From the NCBI GenBank assembly GCA_000435615.1, contig FR882003.1, positions 1 through 12,166 of the forward strand: 12,166 nucleotides of DNA. The letters are read 5' to 3'. Origin of the DNA: Firmicutes bacterium CAG:238 (lineage in GTDB: Bacteria; Bacillota; Clostridia; Peptostreptococcales; Anaerovoracaceae). The notes beneath the pieces were generated by a model, which searched no databases, was not told where the DNA came from, and saw only the letters and a program-made list of their open reading frames with translations. Shown here one piece after another: positions 7,097-12,166 of this stretch (position 1 is the stretch's first letter; the number at the start of each line of letters is the position of its first letter). The position numbers and the translations under genes were made by a program.

Positions 7097-7614
7097 TTGC
7101 CGGAAAGCGTTGGAATTTTCTATGATGTAATTTCCATCATAGAAAGCAAGCTCTTTCCGAAGGCAATCGGCTGTCACAGCATTTTCTCCGTCGGGGAGCA
7201 AAAAACAGGACATCGCTTGTCGGACCGTCTTGAGTTTCATTTCCTTGAGCTTGGAAAAGTCGACCCCAATAAGCCGATTGGAGGGATGAGTCAAATAGAA
7301 CGGCTTGCGATGTATTTAAGATATGCCGATGATGAAAACTACAAAGACTCCATACAGGAAATATGCGGAAGTGAGGAGGGAATCATCATGGCTGAAAACT
7401 TATATCGAACGGTAACGAAGGAAGAGCGAGAGGCAGCATGGCGGAATATCGCATGATGTATCAGCACGATATAGCCTCGATGCGCGAAGATGCACGCAAG
7501 GCTGGTCTTGCAGAAGGCCGCAGCGAGGGTGCTGCACAGGAAAAACGCGAAATTGCGAAAAGCATGAAGGCGAAAAATATCCCCACTGCTGACATCGCAG
7601 AGATAACAAGCGGC
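7097..7614 (+). pseudogene. Remnant of an Rpn-family PD-(D/E)XK nuclease (transposase-like)
   Basis: The first piece (7097-7456) encodes FSVGEQKTGHRLSDRLEFHF and LELGKV, then a helical part (IERLAMYLRYADDENY). This is like the C-terminal half of recombination-promoting nuclease / PD-(D/E)XK family transposase proteins. The second piece, in the next frame from about 7438, continues it with EYRMMYQHDIASMREDARKA, EGRSEG and IPTADIAEITS, the usual charged C-terminal tail of that family. The N-terminal catalytic part is missing: a TAG lies in frame at 7085 and the previous gene's terminator ends at 7063. After about 7614 the reading frame runs into unrelated Cys/Pro-rich sequence. A 5' truncation, an internal frameshift and a lost 3' end together mark a dead gene. 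The family call rests on pattern memory. Confidence 0.7.
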
Positions 7615-7801
7615 TCAAGAGAGCTGCTTGTTGTGCGCCCTGCCATGCGCCCGCGGCAACTCTTTGTGCCTTGCCCCTGCTGCGGCTGCTTTGTGCTTTG
7701 CGGCCATACGCCCGCCTTGCTTTCGCCGCTTTACTCTCTGCCGCAGTTGGGAAAAAATGGATAATCGTGCATAAAGTAATATCTTTTTGCCCAAACCGCA
7801 T

Positions 7802-7838
7802 CAAAAATAGAAGCCGGGAGCCCCGCGGAGGGCTCCCG
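7802..7838 (-). terminator. GC-rich hairpin, second minus-strand terminator
   Basis: CGGGAGCCC (7815-7823) and GGGCTCCCG (7830-7838) form a perfect 9-bp stem with a 6-base loop. On the minus strand it is followed by GCTTCTATTTTT, a modest U-tract. It stands just beyond the terminator at 7845-7878 and would act as a back-up for leftward transcription. Confidence 0.6.
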
Positions 7839-7844
7839 ACCTAT

Positions 7845-7878
7845 AAAAAAAGCATAATCCCGTGCTGCAAGATTATGC
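7845..7878 (-). terminator. Intrinsic terminator reading leftward
   Basis: On the minus strand GCATAATC (7878-7871) and GATTATGC (7859-7852) form an 8-bp stem with an 11-base loop, followed by seven U. No leftward gene ends close by. The nearest is the M29 aminopeptidase, which stops at 8103, so it probably ends a long 3' untranslated region or a separate small RNA. Confidence 0.75.
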
Positions 7879-7895
7879 GTAAAAATCGTCTTGAA

Positions 7896-7925
7896 ATGAA
7901 ATCGTTGAAATTTCAACGATTTCAT
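7896..7925. repeat. Perfect 30-bp palindrome without a loop
   Basis: ATGAAATCGTTGAAA (7896-7910) is followed at once by its exact reverse complement (7911-7925). Further out, AAATCGTC (7883-7890) pairs with GACGATTT (7941-7948), so a cruciform or long RNA stem of about 66 bases can form. It lies in a non-coding stretch between the Rpn remnant and the M29 gene. Confidence 0.9.
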
Positions 7926-7996
7926 GCAAATGAGAATTTTGACGATTTGAAACAGTCTTTTCGTCGCCCGAAAAATATCCGGTAAAAGAGGGGGAA

Positions 7997-8036
7997 TCTT
8001 CTATATTTTCGGCCCAAATAGCAAAAAGATAGAAGA
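7997..8036. repeat. Inverted repeat downstream of the M29 gene
   Basis: TCTTCTAT (7997-8004) and ATAGAAGA (8029-8036) are exact 8-base arms around a 24-base spacer. It is one of a row of hairpins between 7815 and 8097 in a stretch with no convincing gene. Confidence 0.5.
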
Positions 8037-8049
8037 AACCGGCATTTTA

Positions 8050-8097
8050 TGCACGGCGGCCTCAACAGGCGGCCCGACGCGCCCGCGCCGCAGTGCA
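8050..8097 (-). other. GC-rich stem-loop just after the M29 stop codon
   Basis: TGCACGGCGGC (8050-8060) and GCCGCAGTGCA (8087-8097) pair with one mismatch around a GC-rich loop that can fold further. No U-tract follows on either strand, so it is at best an incomplete terminator or an mRNA 3'-end stabiliser. Confidence 0.5.
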
Positions 8098-8102
8098 CAT
8101 TT

Positions 8103-9212
8103 CTATTTCAGATTCTCCGGGTTCAGGCACTTCAGCTCGTCAACCACAAAAAGGCCGTCTTTGCGAATCAGGATATCGTCGAACCAGATTTCGCCGCCGC
8201 CGTATTCCGGACGCTGAATCATCACCAGATCCCAGTGAATCGCAGACTCGTTGCCGTTTGGTGCATCTTCGTAGCACATGCCCGGCGTAAGATGGAAGCT
8301 TCCGCAGATTTTTTCGTCGAAAAGAGTGTCCTTCATAGGAGTCAATACATACGGATTGACACCGATGGCGAATTCGCCGAAGTAGCGGGCACCCTCGTCA
8401 GTGTCGAGAAGGGCGTTGATTTTTTCGTCGTTGTTGGCAGTCGCCTTGACGATTTTGCCCTTTTTGATTTCAAAGCGGATGTTTTCGTAGGTGTAGCCCT
8501 GCTCCTCACTCGGGGTGTTGTAGGAAATCACACCGTTCATCGACTCGCGGACAGGGGCTGTGTAGACCTCGCCGTCCGGGATGTTGCGAAGACCATCGCA
8601 CTTGACTGCCGGAATGTCCTTGATGGAGAACTTAAGGTCGGTGCCCGGACCCACGAGATGAACCTTGTCCGTGCGGTTCATAAGCTCGACGAGGCTGTCC
8701 ATCGCACGGCTCATTTTTTTGTAGTCGAGCGTGCATACATTGAAGAAAAATTCCGCAAATGCTTCCTGTGACATGTTCGCAAGCTGTGCCATCGAAGGGT
8801 TCGGATAGCGCAGAATCACCCATTTGGTGCGGTTTACGCGGTAGTCGAGCGTCGGGCGTGTCATCTTGTAGTAAAGATTGAGTTTTTCGGAAGGCACATC
8901 GCTGAGCTCTGCGGTGTTTTCATTTCCGCGGATGGCAATGTACGCGTCCATTCCTTTCATCTGATAAAGCTGGCAATCGTTGAGGAACTCCAGCTGCTCC
9001 TCGTCGCAGCCCAGCAACATTTCGCGCATCAGGCGGCTGTCCCGGGAAGTCACATAAGGCTTTGCGCCGAGCTTGTAGCAGTCCTTGATAAGCTGGCAGA
9101 CAAGCGGCCGGGTGGCTTCGCCCTCGTAATCGATTAAAACCCTGTCGCCTTTTTGGAGGTCGCAGGAGTAACTTGTAAGCATATCCGAAAGTTTGATAAT
9201 TCTTTGATCCAT
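8103..9212 (-). CDS. M29-family metallo-aminopeptidase
   Basis: The product is a 369-aa leucyl-type aminopeptidase of family M29 (thermophilic aminopeptidase T/AmpS group), a cytoplasmic enzyme removing N-terminal residues from peptides. The N-terminal part (1-180) matches the family's regulatory half (GDRVLIDYEGEATRPLV). The metal-binding half shows DGEVYTAP (213-220, Glu215) followed by NGVISYNTPS, GEFAIGVNP (279-287, Glu280), DTLFDEKICGSFHL (295-308, with Glu300 and His307) and SAIHWDLVM (323-331, His326 and Asp328). Those are the positions where the two-metal ligands are expected. Length fits the family (about 370-415 aa). The start ATG has AAGGAGAG eight bases upstream, and a TATAAT box (9244-9249) lies about 30 bases before the start on the minus strand. 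No signal peptide. It is divergent from the secreted-protein operon at 9372. Confidence 0.92.
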   Translation of the reverse strand: MDQRIIKLSDMLTSYSCDLQKGDRVLIDYEGEATRPLVCQLIKDCYKLGAKPYVTSRDSRLMREMLLGCDEEQLEFLNDCQLYQMKGMDAYIAIRGNENTAELSDVPSEKLNLYYKMTRPTLDYRVNRTKWVILRYPNPSMAQLANMSQEAFAEFFFNVCTLDYKKMSRAMDSLVELMNRTDKVHLVGPGTDLKFSIKDIPAVKCDGLRNIPDGEVYTAPVRESMNGVISYNTPSEEQGYTYENIRFEIKKGKIVKATANNDEKINALLDTDEGARYFGEFAIGVNPYVLTPMKDTLFDEKICGSFHLTPGMCYEDAPNGNESAIHWDLVMIQRPEYGGGEIWFDDILIRKDGLFVVDELKCLNPENLK

Positions 9213-9243
9213 GATTTCTCTCTCCTTGTGTTTTTCTGACTTT

Positions 9244-9249
9244 ATTATA
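9244..9249 (-). promoter_or_regulatory. -10 box of the M29 gene
   Basis: TATAAT on the minus strand, preceded by AGGG. No good -35 hexamer is seen at 16-18 bases, so the promoter is incomplete by eye. It lies about 30 bases from the start codon. Confidence 0.5.
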
Positions 9250-9279
9250 CCCTAAAAATCGCCAAAAAACCATGCTGTC

Positions 9280-9309
9280 TTGACACACAAAGCACTCAAA
9301 TGTTATCAT
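9280..9309 (+). promoter_or_regulatory. Promoter of the secreted-protein/racemase operon
   Basis: TTGACA (9280-9285) and TATCAT (9304-9309) are separated by 18 bases, giving a leader of about 55 bases before ATG 9372. It lacks the GnACATnGRTRT motif of the MerR modules, although the encoded signal peptide resembles that of the gene at 1338. Confidence 0.7.
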
Positions 9310-9371
9310 ACACTTATAGGAAAAAGTGGATAAAAATAAAACAGACAAAAATCTAAATTAAGGAGGAAGAA

Positions 9372-10271
9372 ATGAAGAAAAAATTATTAACGCTCGGCAT
9401 GGCGCTCTGCCTTGTATTTACGATGATTCCGTTTAGTGCGGAAGCAGCTTTCGGCTACGGCGGGGAGCCGGACGATGTACCTCCTACGGTTACATTTGAG
9501 CCAAACGCGAGGGGAAGCGAGTTTTATACACTTAACTATGATTCGCAGTACGGCTGGATTCTTGAAATCTTTGCCGGCTCAGACACGGAAGTCTGCGATG
9601 TAATCACGAACTATAACGGTCAGGAAGGACTTTGGGATTTTGACCAGTCTGACTTTGAACATGTGAGAGCTGACGGCATACCGGGAGGAGCAGCCGTTAC
9701 GGTAACCTTTATGGGCAGATATCCGGTGGCATACTCGCCGCGTCTTGATTCGAAGGTCATGAAACTTTCCTATAAAACGACGACTTATAACGGAAAGGCG
9801 AAAAAACCTGCGCTCAAAATCGGGAAACTCAAACAGGCGGACCTCGTAAAGAAGGGTCTTATAACCGTTAAATATTCCTACAACACGAAGCCGGGAATCG
9901 CGAAGATGACGATTAAGGCGGGCAAGAAAGCAAAAGGCAAATACGAAGGCCAAACGACGATGTATTTTCGCATTGCCCCGAAAAAAATGGCATTGACATC
10001 CCTGACTTCCCAGAAAAAGGGAGAACTCATCCTCAAATGGAAGGGACAAGAATATGCAAGCGGATATAACATCCTCATTAGCGAATCCGAGAACTTTGAG
10101 GCGGAGAAGACGCACAATTTTACAATTCACGCGGATAAATTCAATTCCATGGCATTCAAGGAAGCAACGAGCGGCGTGAAATATTATGTAAAAATACGTT
10201 CCTACACGGATTCCAAATACGGTCGTTCGTACGGCGCATGGGGCAAGGCACTCAGCGCACCGGCAAAATAA
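9372..10271 (+). CDS. Small secreted protein with MBG-like and Fn3-like domains
   Basis: The 299-aa product starts at ATG 9372 with AAGGAGG seven bases upstream. The signal peptide MKKKLLTLGMALCLVFTMIP continues to a likely cleavage after AEA (residue 25-26). Residues 30-120 are an acidic, aromatic region of no known family. Residues 130-203 look like an MBG-type repeat (TTTYNGKAKKPALKI, then FRIAPKK at the end). Residues 207-296 form an Fn3-like beta domain (LILKWKGQEYASGYNILIS, GVKYYVKIRSY), similar in plan to the C-terminus of the broken surface protein at 1338. No catalytic motif, LPXTG signal or membrane anchor is seen. A role as a surface adhesion or structural protein is inferred. The next gene follows after 48 bases with no terminator, so the two are probably co-transcribed. 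Confidence 0.85.
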   Translation: MKKKLLTLGMALCLVFTMIPFSAEAAFGYGGEPDDVPPTVTFEPNARGSEFYTLNYDSQYGWILEIFAGSDTEVCDVITNYNGQEGLWDFDQSDFEHVRADGIPGGAAVTVTFMGRYPVAYSPRLDSKVMKLSYKTTTYNGKAKKPALKIGKLKQADLVKKGLITVKYSYNTKPGIAKMTIKAGKKAKGKYEGQTTMYFRIAPKKMALTSLTSQKKGELILKWKGQEYASGYNILISESENFEAEKTHNFTIHADKFNSMAFKEATSGVKYYVKIRSYTDSKYGRSYGAWGKALSAPAK

Positions 10272-10319
10272 TTTTGAAAAATCATTCAGGACTTGCAGGG
10301 ATAAAATAGGTAATAAACG

Positions 10320-11234
10320 ATGGAAAAGAACATTAAAATAACCGTGGCAAATCCCGCGGGCAACAAAACAATTTTCGTGCACGACAAATTTGAAAGGGCG
10401 GACTATGCGAAGGTTGCCGAGCAGCTTCTAGCGATGAAAGATTACGCAGCAGAGCAGGTGGCCTTCATTTTGGATGCACCTGAATGCGGGCGTGCCGAGG
10501 GCAGGATGGAAATGTGCGGGCTGGAGTTCTGCGGAAACGCAACCCGAACTTTCGGGCTGATGGCTGCAAAGCAGCTCGGGATTTCCGGCAGCGGCAAAGT
10601 GTTCGTCGATGTCAGCGGCGTCGATGAAATCCTCACCGTTGAGGTTAATACCGATACGAATTACACAAAGGTGAAGATGCCTGCGTATATCGACATTAAA
10701 CGATTCGACATTTCGGGCATTTTCGATACGACAGGAGGCTCTGAGAGCACCGGTGCAGCGGGCGGCATGCCGGAAGCATCGACGGCGGCAGGTGCACCGG
10801 ACAACACCGCGTCGGATGCCGCCCTCAAAGAGGTTAAGGCAGTTGATTTCGGCGGGATTCTCCACTTGATTATACCGGACATTTCGGCAAACCTCGAAAA
10901 TTTTGAACGCGTAAAGAAGTTTGTATATGATAGATTCAATCCGCCGGCAATGGGCGCGATGTTCTATGACACGAAGAACGAAACGCTGGCTCCGGTTGTT
11001 TACGTGAAGGATGTGGACAGCACCTACTTCGAAGGCTCATGCGCCAGCGGCACCGCATCGTGCGCCATCGCGTTCGGCTCCGAAAAACCGGACGGTGACT
11101 ATACCTTCACATTCCCGCAGCCTGCGGGAACGATTGACGCATCGGTAGAAGTCCGGGGCGGCAAGGTTCAAACCACATACATAGAAGGCCCGGTCGAAAT
11201 CGCCGAGCCGGTGGGAGTTATGATAGAAATCTAA
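10320..11234 (+). CDS. DapF-fold amino acid racemase, CntK-like (histidine racemase type)
   Basis: The 304-aa product belongs to the cofactor-independent racemase/epimerase superfamily. Two half-domains each bring a catalytic Cys: Cys71 in GLEFCGNATR (67-76) and Cys241 in EGSCASGTASC (238-248). The opening NPAGNKTIFVHDKF, EQVAFI and the EFCGNAT / SCxSGTAS signatures resemble the CntK histidine racemase of staphylopine synthesis more than true diaminopimelate epimerases, which have CGNGxR and ACGTGxCA. Likely reaction: L-His (or a related amino acid) to the D form, in the cytoplasm; substrate not provable here. No CntL- or CntM-like gene lies in the window. Residues 138-168 form a Gly/Ala/Ser/Thr-rich insert between the half-domains. 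The start ATG has only a weak ribosome site (AGGTAA). It follows the secreted protein as a second operon gene, and its stop overlaps the convergent DUF3793 stop. Confidence 0.82.
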   Translation: MEKNIKITVANPAGNKTIFVHDKFERADYAKVAEQLLAMKDYAAEQVAFILDAPECGRAEGRMEMCGLEFCGNATRTFGLMAAKQLGISGSGKVFVDVSGVDEILTVEVNTDTNYTKVKMPAYIDIKRFDISGIFDTTGGSESTGAAGGMPEASTAAGAPDNTASDAALKEVKAVDFGGILHLIIPDISANLENFERVKKFVYDRFNPPAMGAMFYDTKNETLAPVVYVKDVDSTYFEGSCASGTASCAIAFGSEKPDGDYTFTFPQPAGTIDASVEVRGGKVQTTYIEGPVEIAEPVGVMIEI

Positions 11235-11791
11235 ACAGCAATCGTGAGCTGGTGAAGCGTTTTGCCTTTCTGGAAAAACATGGACTTGTAGGCTTCCTTG
11301 CATTTTGCGAATTTTGCGAAAGTTTTCGTGGTCTCGCATTCGTTGCAGTAAACTTTCCAGCAGCCGCAGCACTTGCAGTTCTTGCCGCTGTTCAGAATGT
11401 AACCTGCGACATCGTCAGGCGGGTAGCCCAAAAACAGCCCGATTTCATGCGGGAATTCCTTGCTTCCGCCGCAGCTTGCGAAGCGCATTTTCAGATGTGC
11501 AAGCGCAGCATCAACGGAAGTGTCGGCGTAACCGTTTCTTCGCAAAATTTTACAGGCATTTGGATGATTCAAATCGGTCCGGAGCTTTTTCTCTCTGTAC
11601 ACATAGATGAGAGCACTCCGGGCTTTTTTTCTCAGTATGGTTATGCTGACACCCTTCGGTTCAAGCGTGGCGGCCAGCCCCTCCAGATGCTTCTCAAGTT
11701 CGTCCTCCGAACAAAATGTATAATTAAAAAGATTGGCCGTCTTAAGCGATGCCAATGTCGGTGAGCAATGTTCAATCAGATAACGTTCCAT
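11231..11791 (-). CDS. DUF3793 family protein
   Basis: The 186-aa product has the DUF3793 signature: an N-terminal region with HCSPTLASLKTANLF, a central ITILRKKARSALIYVYR, then the hallmark FPHEIGLFLGYPPDDVAGYI (113-132), WKVY (145-148) and a C-terminal KCKEAY. The function of the family is unknown. This member is rich in cysteine (eleven), seven of them between residues 139 and 164, including CKCCGCWKVYCNEC (139-152), which could bind a metal; that is inference. No signal peptide or membrane segment is seen, so it is cytoplasmic. The start ATG has GGAGG eight bases upstream. A consensus promoter and two DtxR-type palindromes lie about 130-240 bases upstream, pointing to metal-responsive control. 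It converges on the racemase gene, sharing four bases at the stops. Confidence 0.88.
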   Translation of the reverse strand: MERYLIEHCSPTLASLKTANLFNYTFCSEDELEKHLEGLAATLEPKGVSITILRKKARSALIYVYREKKLRTDLNHPNACKILRRNGYADTSVDAALAHLKMRFASCGGSKEFPHEIGLFLGYPPDDVAGYILNSGKNCKCCGCWKVYCNECETTKTFAKFAKCKEAYKSMFFQKGKTLHQLTIAV

Positions 11792-11826
11792 TTGGGATTC
11801 CTCCGTAAATATGGGAGTCTGTAACG

Positions 11827-11849
11827 GGCGGGCACGCTCAGTGCCCGCC
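11827..11849 (-). other. Strong stem-loop in the DUF3793 leader
   Basis: GGCGGGCAC (11827-11835) and GTGCCCGCC (11841-11849) form a perfect 9-bp GC-rich stem with a 5-base loop. It lies about 35 bases upstream of the DUF3793 start codon within a leader of about 200 bases. There is no U-tract on either side, so it is probably not a terminator; it could modulate the mRNA leader. Confidence 0.6.
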
Positions 11850-11914
11850 TCAGACCAAATAGTGATGACTATTAAAATTGTTTAAGTGGCATAAAATGAG
11901 TTTACGCCGGCTTG

Positions 11915-11930
11915 GTTAGCACAGGCTAAC
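11915..11930. promoter_or_regulatory. DtxR-type palindrome 1 (distal, within leader)
   Basis: GTTAGC-ACAG-GCTAAC is an exact 6-base inverted repeat with a 4-base centre. It is close to known DtxR/IdeR-type boxes (TTAG..CTAA core) and has the same design as the site at 11991-12006. A related pair, TAGCTGG (11931-11937) and CCAGCTA (11945-11951), lies between them. Confidence 0.6.
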
Positions 11931-11990
11931 TAGCTGGCTTAAATCCAGCTAACCGAAGAAAGCAAGAGTGAAAGCTTTTTTATCTATTCG

Positions 11991-12006
11991 GTTAGCATGT
12001 GCTAAC
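11991..12006. promoter_or_regulatory. DtxR-type palindrome 2, overlapping the DUF3793 -10 box
   Basis: GTTAGC-ATGT-GCTAAC, centred 76 bases from palindrome 1. It abuts and slightly overlaps the -10 hexamer (12005-12010) on the start-site side, where a bound metal-loaded repressor would block RNA polymerase. Assignment to a DtxR-family protein is by motif likeness only. Confidence 0.65.
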
Positions 12007-12033
12007 TATACTATAAAAATTGCTGTCTGTCAA
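12005..12033 (-). promoter_or_regulatory. Promoter of the DUF3793 gene
   Basis: On the minus strand TTGACA (12028-12033) and TATAGT (12005-12010) are exactly 17 bases apart, giving a leader of about 200 bases. Confidence 0.8.
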
Positions 12034-12057
12034 TAGGATTTTAAAACTTTTTTTGGC

Positions 12058-12086
12058 TTGAATTGCAGACGGTTTTATGGTATACT
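12058..12086 (+). promoter_or_regulatory. Promoter of the tRNA gene at the right edge
   Basis: TTGAAT (12058-12063) and TATACT (12081-12086) are separated by 17 bases, about 50 bases before the probable tRNA 5' end. It is back to back with the DUF3793 promoter. Confidence 0.7.
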
Positions 12087-12136
12087 TTTCAAGGTGTCGG
12101 CGGAATCCCGGGCGGCACGGCAGTTTTATAGAATAC

Positions 12137-12166
12137 GGAAGCGTATCGAAGTGGTCATAACGAGCC
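12137..12166 (+). tRNA. 5' part of a probable tRNA-Ser, cut by the window edge
   Basis: GGAAGCG would be the 7-base acceptor strand, then T8 and A9. The D arm is TCG (10-12), a loop with A14, G15, G18 and G19 and A21, then CGA (23-25), and G26. The three-pair D stem and the loop sequence AAGTGGTCATAA fit a class II tRNA, most likely serine. The anticodon lies outside the window, so identity is not proven. Confidence 0.65.

Noticed and set aside
7671..7985. 104-codon open frame between the Rpn remnant and the M29 gene
   Set aside because: It runs through hairpins and the 30-bp palindrome, has no ribosome site and no family resemblance.
8049..8771. 240-codon open frame on the plus strand
   Set aside because: Antisense to the well-supported M29 aminopeptidase, without ribosome site or family resemblance.
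9579..10382. 267-codon open frame on the minus strand
   Set aside because: It lies wholly antisense to the secreted protein and the start of the racemase, has no ribosome site, and its Phe/Arg/Cys-rich product fits no family; it is a shadow.
11252..11764. 170-codon open frame on the plus strand
   Set aside because: Antisense to DUF3793, no start signals, no family resemblance.

Overview
The window looks like part of a low-to-mid-GC Firmicutes (Clostridia) chromosome. Evidence: AAGGAGG-type ribosome sites, intrinsic terminators with U-tracts, clostridial families (DUF3793, Schlafen/AlbA_2 ATPase regulators, MBG/Fn3-like cell-surface proteins) and a remnant of an Rpn-type PD-(D/E)XK nuclease. 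A more exact placement (for instance near Mogibacterium/Anaerovoracaceae) is only a guess from the style of the surface proteins.

Left half (1-7063): two paralogous regulator/target modules. Each has a MerR-family regulator with a GyrI-like ligand-binding C-terminus on the minus strand, divergent from a gene for a secreted protein. Module 1 is MerR-1 (106-999) plus a large surface protein (1338-3194) that is broken by two frame changes, one of them in a G6 tract inside the signal peptide. Module 2 is MerR-2 (4855-5649) plus a secreted transglutaminase-like protein (5833-7002). Both target promoters have the over-long 19-bp -35/-10 spacer typical of MerR activation and carry the same motif, GnACATnGRTRT, at the same place in the spacer. 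A third copy lies in the MerR-1 leader. Between the modules sits a one-gene cassette: an AlbA_2-HATPase-HTH regulator (start GTG 3346) with a strong promoter, a perfect palindrome at its transcription start, and two 27-bp hairpins in inverted orientation on either side.

Middle (7064-8102): a decayed Rpn-family nuclease remnant, then about 480 bp without a convincing gene. This stretch holds a cluster of hairpins, including a perfect 30-bp palindrome and two terminators reading on the minus strand. They probably form the 3' end of the M29 aminopeptidase transcript.

Right half (8103-12166): an M29 aminopeptidase (minus) is divergent from a probable two-gene operon. That operon encodes a small secreted MBG/Fn3-like protein and a DapF-fold racemase that most resembles the CntK histidine racemases of metallophore synthesis. 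It meets a convergent DUF3793 gene with overlapping stop codons. The DUF3793 promoter carries two GTTAGC-N4-GCTAAC palindromes of the DtxR/IdeR metal-box type, hinting at metal control. The window ends inside what looks like the 5' part of a tRNA-Ser gene with its own promoter.
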